Below, piece after piece: positions 34,955-44,605 of a stretch of DNA of 64,000 nucleotides (positions within the stretch are counted from its first letter, which is position 1; every line of letters starts with the position of its first letter). This DNA comes from CAYUVF01 sp964448045. GTDB taxonomy: Bacteria > Bacteroidota > Rhodothermia > Rhodothermales > Salinibacteraceae. The translations under genes and the position numbers were made by a program. The stretch covers positions 3,929 to 67,928 of the forward strand of contig CAYUVF010000018.1 in NCBI GenBank assembly GCA_964448045.1. The letters are read 5' to 3'. The notes under the pieces are model-generated. The model did not search any database and was not told the origin of the DNA. It worked only from the letters and a program-made list of their open reading frames with translations.

Positions 34955-37432
34955 ATGCGTTGGATTGGAGCTCTTGCGCTTAGCCTCGTGCTGCTCGCCC
35001 CCTCAGCAGCCACCGCGCAGAATTGGGGCACGGTCGAAGGACGGGTGACGGAGCCGCCCAATGCCTCGCCGCTCCCCGGCGTGACGGTCGTTGTCGAAGG
35101 CACGAACTACGGCACAGCCACGAATGCCGAGGGCTACTACTCGCTGCGCCTCCCCGAAGGTGCCTATCAGCTTCGCTTCTCGACGGTCGGCTACACCGCC
35201 CACACAGACTCCGTCGTCGTCATCCGTGATCAGGCGACTACGCTGAACATCAGTCTGGAGTCGACCGTCCTTGAGATGGATGAGCTCACCGTCGAGGATA
35301 CGTCCCCGCCCCAAGACGCCGGCGTCTACGAGGTCAAGCCCGAAGACGTCCAGAACATCCCCTCCCCCTTCAAGGACGGCTTCCGCGCGCTCAAAGTCCT
35401 CCCCGGCGTGGCGACGAATAACGAACTGACCCAGCAGTACTCCGTGCGCGGCGGCGGCTACAATGAAAACCTGATCTTTATCAACGGCTTTCAGGTGCAT
35501 ATGCCCTTTCGCCCGCGACAGGGCGAGCAGGAAGGCCTGGGTCTCCTGAACCCCGACCTCGCGCAGAGCATTACCTTTTACGCCGGCGGCTTTCCGGCGA
35601 AGTACGGCGGCAAGCTCTCCTCGGCGCTGGACGTGCAGTACGCCCAACCCGAAGGCGCCGTCAGCGGCGAGGCTTCGGTGTCGATGCTCGATGCGAGCGT
35701 CAACGCCGGCGCGTCGGCGCTGGATGGGCGCTTCACCTGGAACGTGGGCGTGCGCAAGATGCGGGCGAATCGGTTCTTTGCCACGCAGGAGACGAAAGGC
35801 GATTACGATCCCGATTTTACCGATGTGCAGGGCAATTTCTCGTATGAACTGATGGAGGGCCACACGCTGGAAGCCCTCGGCATCTGGGCCGATCATGAGT
35901 TTCGGCTGGAGCCCAGCAATCGGAAGACCTACTTTGGCATCATCAGCCAGGACCCGCGGATTCCCTCGGATTTGCAGGCGCTCTGGACGCGCTTCTCCGG
36001 GGAGCAGCGCGACGGCTACACGACACAGTTCGGCGGGCTCCGGCTCATCAATGAGTGGTCGGATCGCTTCCAGTTTGAGCACGATGTCTCCTACTTCGGC
36101 ACCGAAGAAACCGAGTTTCGCCGCATCGAGGGCCAGTCCGAGCTCTTCCAGGTCAATCCGGGGGGCGATCCGAACTCGGGGGAGGGGCACTTTGGGATCG
36201 GCCTTTCCGAACAGCGAGATTACGCCGATAACTCGGTCGTGGTCAACACGCTTACGGGCAACGGGCAGTACAATCTGCTGCTGGACCGCCACGCGCTCGA
36301 AACCGGATGGCATGTGCGCGGGCTGCACTTCGAGGATGACATCGACGAGAAAGCCTCCATCACGGTGCGGCTCGACGATCAGACGCAGGAGCGCAAGCGC
36401 ATCGTGGTCGATAGCCTCCGCGACAGCGCGACGTTCGACGCGACGCAGGCCGGCTTCTACGTGCAGGACACGTTCGACGCCCTCCCCGAGCGCGACCGCC
36501 TGACGGTGACGGCGGGCGTGCGCTCCGATTACTACTCGTTCAATGGCGAGTGGACGATCTCGCCCCGCCTCTCGGCCCGCTACCGCCACTCCGAGCGCCT
36601 GACGCTCACCGGCTCGTGGGGCATCTACCACCAGAAGCCCGTCTACCGCGAGCTGCGCGGCAAACCCGATCCGGGGGAGTCGATCCTCAACGCACTCAAC
36701 CGCGACTTGGAGTCGCAACGTTCGATGCAGTTCGTGCTCGGCGGCGAATACTTCTTCCCGCAGCGCCGCATCTACCTTCGCGCCGAGGCCTACTACAAAG
36801 ACCTCGACAACCTGATCTCGTACGACATCGACAACGTTCGCGTTGAGTACTCGGGTGAGAACGATTCGTACGGGTACACCTACGGGCTCGACCTCCAGCT
36901 GCGCGGCGAGTTTGTGCCGGGGCTGGAGAGCTGGTTCAACTACAGCTACATGGTGGCGAAGGAGAACTTTAAGCCGGCCTTCGAGACCAACTTTACCGAG
37001 GGATGGATCCCGCGTCCCACCGATCAGCGGCATACCTTTTCCGCCTTTGTGCAGGACTACGTGCCGGGCGATAAGTCGTGGAAACTCCACATGCGCCTCC
37101 TCTACGGCAGCGGCTTGCCCTACACGCCTCCCGTGCGCGGGCCCAGCGACGGCCCCGAGGGCGTCGTGATGGTACCCGGCCCGCGCAACCAGGGGCGCCT
37201 CAGCGACTATCGGCGCGTCGACATGGGCGCCACCAAAGAGCTCACGGTGGTAGATAACGGCGTCGGATCGACTCCGATCACGCTTAACCTCACGCTCGAA
37301 GTGCTCAATATCTTCGACATGACGAATACCGTCGCATACTCGTGGGTGCCCGATGGCCAAAACAACTGGACGCGCGTGCCGAAGCGCCTCACTCCGCGCA
37401 CGCTCAATGCCCGGGTGCGCCTCAACTTTTAA
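34955..37432 (+). CDS. TonB-dependent outer-membrane receptor with carboxypeptidase-regulatory domain
   Basis: An 825-residue outer-membrane transporter. Signal peptide LALSLVLLAPSAATAQ (1-22) is followed by a CarboxypepD_reg-like domain (about 25-110; GTVEGRVTEPPNASPLPGVT). The plug domain (about 125-250) has VLPGVATNNELTQQYSVRGG and GGFPAKYGGKLSSALDV. The rest is beta-barrel, ending with Phe (ARVRLNF) as outer-membrane proteins do. The ATG at 34955 was chosen because the signal peptide begins there. No SusD partner follows, so the cargo is unknown; an energised nutrient or metallophore import role is expected. Confidence 0.92.
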   Translation: MRWIGALALSLVLLAPSAATAQNWGTVEGRVTEPPNASPLPGVTVVVEGTNYGTATNAEGYYSLRLPEGAYQLRFSTVGYTAHTDSVVVIRDQATTLNISLESTVLEMDELTVEDTSPPQDAGVYEVKPEDVQNIPSPFKDGFRALKVLPGVATNNELTQQYSVRGGGYNENLIFINGFQVHMPFRPRQGEQEGLGLLNPDLAQSITFYAGGFPAKYGGKLSSALDVQYAQPEGAVSGEASVSMLDASVNAGASALDGRFTWNVGVRKMRANRFFATQETKGDYDPDFTDVQGNFSYELMEGHTLEALGIWADHEFRLEPSNRKTYFGIISQDPRIPSDLQALWTRFSGEQRDGYTTQFGGLRLINEWSDRFQFEHDVSYFGTEETEFRRIEGQSELFQVNPGGDPNSGEGHFGIGLSEQRDYADNSVVVNTLTGNGQYNLLLDRHALETGWHVRGLHFEDDIDEKASITVRLDDQTQERKRIVVDSLRDSATFDATQAGFYVQDTFDALPERDRLTVTAGVRSDYYSFNGEWTISPRLSARYRHSERLTLTGSWGIYHQKPVYRELRGKPDPGESILNALNRDLESQRSMQFVLGGEYFFPQRRIYLRAEAYYKDLDNLISYDIDNVRVEYSGENDSYGYTYGLDLQLRGEFVPGLESWFNYSYMVAKENFKPAFETNFTEGWIPRPTDQRHTFSAFVQDYVPGDKSWKLHMRLLYGSGLPYTPPVRGPSDGPEGVVMVPGPRNQGRLSDYRRVDMGATKELTVVDNGVGSTPITLNLTLEVLNIFDMTNTVAYSWVPDGQNNWTRVPKRLTPRTLNARVRLNF

Positions 37433-37499
37433 CACGTGTACTCGGCCGGATCAGGCAGGGCGTTGTGTCAAAAATGCAGCCCGACCGGACCACGATTTT

Positions 37500-37512
37500 C
37501 TACGGATCGTAG
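37500..37512. promoter_or_regulatory. Short inverted repeat CTACGgatCGTAG
   Basis: A perfect 5-bp inverted repeat with a 3-bp centre lies 49 bp upstream of the GntR-family gene. Regulators often bind such sites near their own genes, but the arms are short and this may be chance. Confidence 0.25.
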
Positions 37513-37561
37513 TATTGGGGTTGAATCGTGCTTCATCAGCCGCACTGAGGACCCCTGATTT

Positions 37562-38392
37562 ATGACCGACGCTTCCGAATCCGACGATGCCTTCTTCGAG
37601 TCGGGCCGCCCCCGTCACGAGCAGCTCAGCGACTGGCTGCGTGAGCGCATCGAAGCGGGCACGTACGAAACCGATGACCAGCTCCCGTCCGAGCATCAGC
37701 TCGGGCAGCGTTTCGGGATCAGCCGGATCACCGTCCGGCGCGCCCTGCAGACCCTCGAGCATGAGGGCCTGATCTACCGCCGCCAGGGCCTGGGCTCCTT
37801 CGTGCGCGACCGGCGGACGCGCCAGGGCCTCGTTCGCCTGACCGACTTTGCGCAAGACATGGCGCAGGCCGGCTTCGAAGCCTCCTCGAAGGTGCTCCAC
37901 CACGATCAGGAACCGGTGCCGCCCGCCGTGGCCACCCACCTCGGCCTCGACCCGGAAACGACGGTCGCCCGCCTCGATCGCCTCCGCCTCGGCGACGGCG
38001 CGCCCATCGCCTTCGACCGGACCTGGCTGCCCGTCTTTTACGCGCAGCTCATTGAGGGGCACGATCTGACCCACGAGACGATCTACGGCATCCTGGAGCA
38101 GGAATACGAAATTCCCGTGCTGCGCGGCCGCTACTGGATCCGCGCCGCAAACGCCACGCCTCCCCTCGCCGACGCGCTGGACGTCCCCAACGACCGGGCG
38201 CTGCTCCTCATCGAACGCCTTTCGCTGACGCAGGGCGACAAGCCGGTCTACTTCCAACGGCGCTACTACCGCAGCGACCGGGTGGCGTACGAGCTGGAGC
38301 TGGAGCGCAACGGCGGCACGCCCGACCCCGCCCGCGGCATGCCGCTGCAAACGTTCGAGCCCGTCTTCGACCCCTCCGATCCCGAGGAATAG
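37562..38392 (+). CDS. GntR/HutC-family transcriptional regulator with UTRA domain
   Basis: A 276-residue one-component regulator. The N-terminal winged helix (about residues 20-85) has LPSEHQLGQRFGISRITVRR and LEHEGLIYRRQGLGSFV. A C-terminal UTRA ligand domain (about 105-265) follows, with RLRLGDGAPIAFDRTWLP and TPPLADALDVP. It binds DNA as a dimer, and a small molecule, often a sugar or amino acid, would release it. The ligand and targets are not evident. The adjacent LigD-like gene begins 38 bp after it on the same strand and may be co-transcribed. Confidence 0.9.
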   Translation: MTDASESDDAFFESGRPRHEQLSDWLRERIEAGTYETDDQLPSEHQLGQRFGISRITVRRALQTLEHEGLIYRRQGLGSFVRDRRTRQGLVRLTDFAQDMAQAGFEASSKVLHHDQEPVPPAVATHLGLDPETTVARLDRLRLGDGAPIAFDRTWLPVFYAQLIEGHDLTHETIYGILEQEYEIPVLRGRYWIRAANATPPLADALDVPNDRALLLIERLSLTQGDKPVYFQRRYYRSDRVAYELELERNGGTPDPARGMPLQTFEPVFDPSDPEE

Positions 38393-38429
38393 CGGCGTCT
38401 CCTCCTGCTTTGGCGACCCGCCCGATCCC

Positions 38430-39023
38430 ATGGCCCCACTCACGGAGTACGCCGCCAACCGCGACCTCGACGCCTCACCGGAGCCCGGCGCCACCGCCTC
38501 GGATGCCGACGTGCCCATCTTCGTGATTCAGCAGCACGACGCCCAGACTCTGCACTACGATTTTCGGCTGGCCGTGGGCGGCGTGCTCGTATCGTGGGCC
38601 GTACCCAAAGGCCCCTCGACCGACCCGTCGGAGAAACGGCTGGCACTACGCACCGAGAACCATCCCCTCGATTATGCCGACTTCGAAGGCGTCATTCCCA
38701 AGGGCCACTACGGCGCCGGTCCCGTACTGGTCTGGGACACCGGCCCCTATCGTAACCTGCGCGCGAAGAAGGAGGACGCAAGCGTGTCGATGGAGCAGGC
38801 CCTCGACGACGGCAAGATCGAAGTGGACCTGGAGGGCGAGAAGATCAAGGGTGGATACGCGCTCATCCGCACCGACGACGCGGAGGACCGGTGGCTCCTC
38901 ATCAAGATGGACGATGAGCACGCCGACGCCCGGCGCCACCCGACAAGCACCGAGCCCGAATCCGTGCTGAGTGGCCGCACAATCGACGACCTCGCGCAGG
39001 AAGCCGGAGCCGACGATGAGTAA
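38430..39023 (+). CDS. Stand-alone LigD-type 3'-phosphoesterase
   Basis: A 197-residue protein corresponding to the phosphoesterase module of bacterial DNA ligase D. The active-site residues line up: His36 (FVIQQHDA), His42 and Asp44 (LHYDFRLAVGG), and His78 (TENHPLDYADFEG), with the same spacing as in the Pseudomonas LigD module. GHYGAGPVLVWD and GYALIRT complete the fold. It heals 3' ends (phosphate or ribonucleotide) during end joining. No ligase domain is fused. The polymerase-like module is encoded 79 bp downstream on the same strand. Confidence 0.88.
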   Translation: MAPLTEYAANRDLDASPEPGATASDADVPIFVIQQHDAQTLHYDFRLAVGGVLVSWAVPKGPSTDPSEKRLALRTENHPLDYADFEGVIPKGHYGAGPVLVWDTGPYRNLRAKKEDASVSMEQALDDGKIEVDLEGEKIKGGYALIRTDDAEDRWLLIKMDDEHADARRHPTSTEPESVLSGRTIDDLAQEAGADDE

Positions 39024-39102
39024 CCCTTCCGTGCCTGAATCCCGGGCGGCAATGTAGACCCCGAAGGATGCCGTCCACGAAACGCCACCATAGCTTCCCG
39101 TC

Positions 39103-40056
39103 ATGAGCGAACGCACCTTCGACGTAGACGGACAGTCCGTTCCCATCTCCGACGCCGATAAAGTACTCTTTCCCGGCGCAGAGATCACAAAAGGCGACCT
39201 CGTCAGGTACTACGCCGATCTCGCCGATATCATGGTGCCGCACCTTGCGGGGCGCCCGCTCACCCTGCAGCGCTTTCCCGACGGCATTGACGCCGAGGGC
39301 TTCTACCAGAAGAACGCGCCCGCACACTTTCCGGATTGGATTCGCCGGGTATCCATTGAGGTTAAGGGTCGCGGTGAACGCCAGCCGCAGATCGTCTGCG
39401 ACGACGCGGCCACGCTCGTCTACCTCGCCAATCAGGCGTGCATCACGCCGCACCCCTGGCTGAGCCGCGCCGATAAGCTCCACCACCCCGACCGGCTCAT
39501 CTTTGACCTCGATCCGCCCTCGGATAATTTCGCGCCGGTCCGCTTCGCCGCGCAGGTGCTCCGCGAGGCCCTCGACGATCTCGACCTCGAACCGTTCGTG
39601 ATGACGACCGGCTCGCGGGGTGCGCACGTCGTCGTCCCGATCGACCGGTCAGCCCCGTTCGATCCGGTCCGCGCCTTCGCCCGCGACCTCGCCAAAGTCG
39701 TCGCCCACCGCCACCCCGACCGGCTCACGACGGCAACACGGAAGGCCAAGCGAAACGGCCGCGTCTTTCTCGACTACCTGCGCAACTCGTATGCGCAGAA
39801 CAGCGTGGCACCGTACGCCGTCCGAGCCCTTCCCGGCGCACCGGTCGCCACGCCGCTCACCTGGGACGAACTGGCGGATCCCGATCTGCACGCACAGACG
39901 TACACGCTGACCAACATCCGCCGGCGCCTGGGCCAGACGGACGATCCGTGGACGGAGCTCCCCCGGCGCGGCCGCTCTCTCGACGCGCGGCGCGACCAGC
40001 TCGATGCGTTGCTCGACGAAATCGGTCGCGCCCCGTCCAGCAGCGACAATTCGTAA
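39103..40056 (+). CDS. Stand-alone LigD-type polymerase/primase domain
   Basis: A 317-residue archaeo-eukaryotic primase-like protein of the LigD polymerase type. KVLFPGAEITKGDLVRYYAD (about 20-39) starts the domain, and the metal-binding pair is Asp135-x-Asp137 in LIFDLDPPS. MTTGSRGAHVVVPI and FLDYLRNSYAQNSVAPYAVR follow, matching the nucleotide-binding elements. It fills or extends ends during non-homologous end joining. A ligase domain and Ku would be needed elsewhere in the genome; they are not in this window. The gene converges on the receiver gene at 40151. Confidence 0.9.
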   Translation: MSERTFDVDGQSVPISDADKVLFPGAEITKGDLVRYYADLADIMVPHLAGRPLTLQRFPDGIDAEGFYQKNAPAHFPDWIRRVSIEVKGRGERQPQIVCDDAATLVYLANQACITPHPWLSRADKLHHPDRLIFDLDPPSDNFAPVRFAAQVLREALDDLDLEPFVMTTGSRGAHVVVPIDRSAPFDPVRAFARDLAKVVAHRHPDRLTTATRKAKRNGRVFLDYLRNSYAQNSVAPYAVRALPGAPVATPLTWDELADPDLHAQTYTLTNIRRRLGQTDDPWTELPRRGRSLDARRDQLDALLDEIGRAPSSSDNS

Positions 40057-40150
40057 GCTCCCGCATCGGCGATATCACCCTGAACGCTTTCACCGAACCC
40101 CTTACCACCACGACGCAGGACGGAACACCGGAGACACAATTGCCCTCTGA

Positions 40151-40570
40151 TCAGCGTGAAGTTTGCACATCGGGCAGGTGCTGTTCGACCGTTTCAGAAA
40201 GTTTCAGATGGGTGAAGGGTTTGGCCACGTACGCGTCGAATCCGGCCGCGAGTAAACGACGCCGATCGCCGGGTAATGCGTGTGCTGTGATGGCAACTAA
40301 CGGCGCGTTTGCGTATCTCGGCTCTGCCCGAAGCCGCTTGAGCAAGTCTATGCCGTTGCGCGTTCCGCCGAGCGAAATATCGATCAGGACGAGGTCGAAC
40401 GGTATTTGTCGCGCATGCTTCAGCGCTGTTTCCACATCTGAGGCAAAGGTGAGAGCGTAGTCGTCCTGTAGCACGATGCGATAGAGCATCCGGGCTCCGG
40501 GATCGTCTTCAACGGCTAAAATCTGGGGCGCGTCGGTGTCCGGAGAATTATTCGGGAGCAATGGATGCAT
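40151..40570 (-). CDS. Single-domain response regulator
   Basis: A 139-residue CheY-like receiver. The acidic pocket is Glu21-Asp22-Asp23, the phosphorylation site Asp64 (LVLIDISLGG), with Thr95 (VAITAHALPGD) and Lys117 (YVAKPFTHL). The ITAHAL...GDRxxxLxAGxD(A/G)YxxKP wording is that of receivers found with hybrid kinases. There is no output domain. It is encoded 40 bp downstream of the large PAS kinase on the same strand, so it is the probable phosphate acceptor. Confidence 0.9.
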   Translation of the reverse strand: MHPLLPNNSPDTDAPQILAVEDDPGARMLYRIVLQDDYALTFASDVETALKHARQIPFDLVLIDISLGGTRNGIDLLKRLRAEPRYANAPLVAITAHALPGDRRRLLAAGFDAYVAKPFTHLKLSETVEQHLPDVQTSR

Positions 40571-40610
40571 TGGATGGGGGGAGCATCAAGGAGGAAACGA
40601 GGAGGGGATG

Positions 40611-43600
40611 CTACTTCAGTACCTCGTCGACCATCTGACAAATCCGAGCGGGATCGATGGGCTTCGATAGTGTGAACGTTGCACCCAACTGGCCGGCACT
40701 CTGTAGATAATCGGTGCCGCTGGCGAAGCGACCTCCGCCGGAAATGGCGATAATCGGCAGCGTCGGCAAGGCGCGGCGAAGTGCNNNNNNNNNNNNNNNN
40801 NNNNNNNNNNNNNNNNNNNNNNNNNNNNNNNNNNNNNNNNNNNNNNNNNNNNNNNNNNNNNNNNNNNNNNNNNNNNNNNNNNNNGCTTCGGGGCTAAGGC
40901 ATGTGGTTACGACGCAGCCCATCTGGCGGAGGCGCTCGGCTTCGACCTCGATGATATCGGGGTTGTCGTCGACGACGAGTAACCGAGCCCCCTCCACCGG
41001 CGGCAGATCGGGGTCGAGGGTGGGTATGGCTTCTGGAGTCGCCTGCTCGGCCACGGGCAAATACACGTGGAACGTGGTCCCCTCGCCGAGCTCCGAGTAC
41101 AGGGTAATGGCCCCATCGTGATTGCGCACGATGCCGTGCACCACCGAGAGGCCGAGCCCCGTTCCTTCTCCGACCTCTTTCGTGGTGAAGAACGGGTCGA
41201 AAACCCGTTCCTGCGTCTCGCTGTTCATGCCCGGCCCGGTATCCCCCACGGTGATGCGCACGTACGATCCCGGGCTGAGTTGTACGTTGCGCGCGGCCAA
41301 GTCCTCATCCACGACGACGGCGCGCACCTGAACATCGAGCACGCGGCGCGCCTCTTGATCGATCTCGCCGAGCGCGTGCGTTGCATTTGTGAGCAGATTC
41401 ATAAGCACCTGTTGGAGCTGATCGGGATCGCCCAGTATGGGCGGCGCCTCGCCCAAATCGAGGCGCAGGTCCGTCTCCGGCGGCAGCGTCGGACGAATCA
41501 GATCGAGCGCCTCCTGGACGTCATCGGTGATCGCCACCGGTTTTTTGTCGTCGACATCCTCCTGCCGGCTGAACGTCATGAGCTGATTCACGAGCCTCTT
41601 GGCCCGCTTCACCCCCCGGTCTGCCCGGCGAAGATATTCCTGCTCGGCCGATTCTTCCGGCAATCCATCACGCGTCAGATGCACGTAGGCACCCACCGCA
41701 TGCAGAATATTGTTAAAATCGTGAGCGACGCCCCCTGCCAGCGTGCCCACCATCTCCATCTTTTGCACCTGTCGAAGCTGCGACTCGAGACGTTTGCGCT
41801 CGCTTAGGTCAATACCGATACCGACTTCGGTGGCATCGGAGAGGCGGATACTGGTCCACGAAGTTGGAATGCGCGTGCCAGATTTCGTCTGCATTGTGAA
41901 GTCGCGCCAGCCCTCTCCAGGATGATCCATAAAGGCCTCCACCTCATCCCGGACTGAAGGATTTGGATAGCAGGCGGTCAACAGATCGCGCTTATTCGCG
42001 TCTTCGGTGCTCCACCCAAGCACCCGCTCGAACTCCGCGTTGACTTCAAAATTCTGCAGATCGGGGTCGTACAGCGTAATCATCACGGGGATGGAGTCGA
42101 AAAGTGCTTCCAGGAGCTCACGCTTCTGGGTCAACTCCGCCTCGGCACGCGTACGCTCGGTGATATCGAAGTGGGTGCCGGTGATGTGGGTCTGCCCCTG
42201 TTCGTCGACGTGACTGCGCGCGCCTCGCGCCTCGACGTGGCGAATGGTGCCGTCGGTTGCCAGTAATCGGATCTCGCTGTGGTGCGGTTCACCGTCGCGC
42301 ATCATTTGCTCGATGAATTGCTCGGCTCGATCCCGGTCGGCCGGGTGAACGGCATCGAAGCAGTCCTGCAGCGTCGGGTCGAACGCCCCGGGCTCATGAC
42401 CCAACATGCGGTAGAGTTCATCTGACCACGTTGCCTCGCCCGATTCGGGCACAATCGTCCAGTACCCAAACTGGGCGATGCGCTGCGCCTCCTTCACTCG
42501 GTCCTCGATGTGGCGTCGTTCGGTCACGTCCAGCACGGTGCCCGTCATTTCAACGGGTGTGTCTCCGTCCCACCGCGTCACCCGTCCCCGCTCCTCGACG
42601 ACTCGGATAGTACCGTCGGGCCGAATCACCCGGTGCTCGACCTGATAGGTCTGATTCTGGACGCCCTTCTCGATGGTGTCTCGATCGTCGGGGTGGACCA
42701 TCGAAAGAAAGGCCTCATAGGTCGGCTCGAACGTGTCCGGGTCAACCCCGAAAATGCGGTACACCTCGTCCGACCACTCGAGCGTTCCCTGGTTCATATC
42801 CCAGACCCAGTGGCCCAGATGAGCGATCCGCTGCGCTTCCTGCAAGCGCTGGCGGTGAACGTGCAGTTCGCGTTCGCGGTAGACGCGCTCGGTCACGTCT
42901 TGAAAGAAGGCAAAAACAACGGGTTGCCCGTTCAAATCGGTAAACCGCCCCGTAATATTAGCCAGGCCGTCGTCCCGTCCGACGCGCCGGACGGGAAAGG
43001 CGCGTACGCGAGCGGTCTTCTGATTGCGTGCTGTTTGGACGAACTTCTCGAACCGTTGCATCGCCTCTTCAGCCAGATCTGGCGGATGTAGTTCCCGTTG
43101 GTGCTGCCCGATGAGAGCCTCCCTGGTCTGACCGAAGAAGTCGCACGCCGCCTGATTCACGTCCACGAGGTGGCCCGTTTTCGGATCGGCAACGACGATG
43201 GGCTCCGGCGCTGCCTCTACGAGCGTCCGGTAGCGCGCCTCACTCTGGCGCAGGCGCTGCTCGGCCGCTCGCTTCTCCGTCCGGTCGTGCATGACGGTTT
43301 GCGCGGCCGGCTGCCCATCATATTCAATAGGCATGGAGTAGGTCTCGACGATCCGCTTTTCGCCATCACGCCGCGTAATTGTGTGCTCCCAGGGCTCGGT
43401 TGCCTCACCCCGATAGACACAGCGCAAGCGCACACGGAGTTGGGCCCGCCCTTCACCGGGCTGCTTAAAGTCGAAGACCGACTGCCCGACAATATCACTG
43501 GGATCTGCGCCTCCCAGCACCTCAGCGCCTGCCGGATTAACGTACACGATTTGACCATCGATCACGACGAGAATAGGATCCCGATTTCGTTCGACGAGGC

Positions 43601-44015
43601 GGCGCCACCGTGCCCGGTTTTGGCGAAGCTCATCTCGACGGCGACGCTCATCGGTGACATCGCGGATAGCACTTACGACAAAACGCGTTCCGTCGACCTC
43701 AATGGGACGCAGGCTGATATCGGCAGGGAAGGTCGATCCGTCTTTGCGGCGAGCCTCGAGGTCGTGGCCCTGCCCCATCCGCCGATGCCGCGGCCGGCTG
43801 TGAAAGTGTTCCACGTGCTGCTTGTGGGCGGGGCGCGCGGGCTCGGGCACCAGCCGGCTTAACGGGGCAGCGTGCAGTTCGCCGGACTCATATCCGAATA
43901 GCCGCTCCGCCGCGTCGTTAACTGCAACGATCCGGCTGGCGTCGTTGACCACCACCAAGGCATCGGGGGCGGCATCGAGAAACGGTTGAAGATCAGCCGT
44001 CGAGAAAATTTCCAT
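40611..44015 (-). CDS. Six-PAS hybrid sensor histidine kinase, interrupted by an assembly gap
   Basis: A soluble kinase of about 1134 residues as scaffolded. Six PAS domains follow one another (about 10-125, 145-250, 270-375, 395-500, 520-630, 645-745). Then comes HisKA with His765 in AGGVAHDFNNIL and a HATPase with NLLTNATHAL, DTGPGM and GTGLGLSVVHGIV. A receiver begins near 1010 (LLVVDDNPDI). The 100 Ns remove its middle, including the expected phospho-acceptor Asp. Beyond the gap the frame resumes with TLPIIAISGGGRFASG and TLSKPIDP. Frame is kept only if the gap is about 100 bases. No membrane helix is visible, so the stimulus is cytosolic. Confidence 0.85.
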   Translation of the reverse strand: MEIFSTADLQPFLDAAPDALVVVNDASRIVAVNDAAERLFGYESGELHAAPLSRLVPEPARPAHKQHVEHFHSRPRHRRMGQGHDLEARRKDGSTFPADISLRPIEVDGTRFVVSAIRDVTDERRRRDELRQNRARWRRLVERNRDPILVVIDGQIVYVNPAGAEVLGGADPSDIVGQSVFDFKQPGEGRAQLRVRLRCVYRGEATEPWEHTITRRDGEKRIVETYSMPIEYDGQPAAQTVMHDRTEKRAAEQRLRQSEARYRTLVEAAPEPIVVADPKTGHLVDVNQAACDFFGQTREALIGQHQRELHPPDLAEEAMQRFEKFVQTARNQKTARVRAFPVRRVGRDDGLANITGRFTDLNGQPVVFAFFQDVTERVYRERELHVHRQRLQEAQRIAHLGHWVWDMNQGTLEWSDEVYRIFGVDPDTFEPTYEAFLSMVHPDDRDTIEKGVQNQTYQVEHRVIRPDGTIRVVEERGRVTRWDGDTPVEMTGTVLDVTERRHIEDRVKEAQRIAQFGYWTIVPESGEATWSDELYRMLGHEPGAFDPTLQDCFDAVHPADRDRAEQFIEQMMRDGEPHHSEIRLLATDGTIRHVEARGARSHVDEQGQTHITGTHFDITERTRAEAELTQKRELLEALFDSIPVMITLYDPDLQNFEVNAEFERVLGWSTEDANKRDLLTACYPNPSVRDEVEAFMDHPGEGWRDFTMQTKSGTRIPTSWTSIRLSDATEVGIGIDLSERKRLESQLRQVQKMEMVGTLAGGVAHDFNNILHAVGAYVHLTRDGLPEESAEQEYLRRADRGVKRAKRLVNQLMTFSRQEDVDDKKPVAITDDVQEALDLIRPTLPPETDLRLDLGEAPPILGDPDQLQQVLMNLLTNATHALGEIDQEARRVLDVQVRAVVVDEDLAARNVQLSPGSYVRITVGDTGPGMNSETQERVFDPFFTTKEVGEGTGLGLSVVHGIVRNHDGAITLYSELGEGTTFHVYLPVAEQATPEAIPTLDPDLPPVEGARLLVVDDNPDIIEVEAERLRQMGCVVTTCLSPEXXXXXXXXXXXXXXXXXXXXXXXXXXXXXXXXXXALRRALPTLPIIAISGGGRFASGTDYLQSAGQLGATFTLSKPIDPARICQMVDEVLK
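40785..40884. other. Assembly gap of 100 Ns
   Basis: Exactly 100 Ns, the conventional size for a gap of unknown length. It falls inside the receiver domain of the hybrid kinase gene. Confidence 0.99.
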
Positions 44016-44345
44016 CGTCCTGCGTACTCGCGGGTCTGCTCAGTTAGGGTAAAGGAATGTCAAGCGGGGTGCTCCAGGGTAGAGCGAAAGCATGTGATGC
44101 ACATAAGAGAAATCAGATTCTTCCGCATGACCTCGACCGAAGCCCGTGGGTCTATTTGCAGACCCCACGCTCGCTACGATCGGGACCGTTCCCCAACTCG
44201 GCTCGAATGCCTCCTGCGACGATGTGATAAATCGGTTGCCCACCGGCCCTAAGGAGCAGGCCGGAACTTCGAGGCAACGCCAGCAGATCCACCCGAAGAT
44301 CGAGCGGACGCATCTGTATCGAGAGCGCCACAGACGCGAGGCCGA
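44016..44345. other. Intergenic upstream of the hybrid kinase
   Basis: No gene is supported in these 330 bases. Short frames on both strands lack family resemblance. It likely holds the promoter of the kinase gene. Confidence 0.45.
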
Positions 44346-44540
44346 TCATTGCGGCCGCTTCCGAGCGACCGGACAGGGAGCGGCATCGCCGGACGCCTCC
44401 GCTGGAGAAGCAACATCGTTGGGAGCAGTCCCCCGCGCTTGCTGAATTCGAGCCAGTTCTTTTGCCAGCAGATGCAGCTGGTGCGCACGTTCTTCGAGGA
44501 GGCAGATCGCTTCGCTAAGTTCTTTGAGTTGGTTACTCAT
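44346..44540 (-). CDS. Small coiled-coil protein with a CPVA tail
   Basis: A predicted 64-residue protein. Residues 1-36 (MSNQLKELSEAICLLEERAH and onward) show a strong heptad-like pattern suggesting a coiled coil. The rest is a flexible Ala/Pro/Ser tail ending APCPVARKRPQ. It lies 65 bp downstream of the methyl-accepting protein, whose own C-terminus ends GGCPVAH, so both share a Cys-Pro-Val-Ala tail. I recognise no family. It could be a small partner of the receptor. The short length leaves some doubt that it is a gene. Confidence 0.5.
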   Translation of the reverse strand: MSNQLKELSEAICLLEERAHQLHLLAKELARIQQARGTAPNDVASPAEASGDAAPCPVARKRPQ

Positions 44541-44605
44541 GCTATGAGAGGGGTATTGGGGGCTTGGTCAAGGAATGAACGTCGTGGTAGTGCCAAACAG
44601 GCGCA

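Noticed and set aside
35003..37435. 810-codon open frame on the minus strand
   Set aside because: Complete overlap with the TonB-dependent receptor, whose motifs are clear; the antisense translation shows no family.
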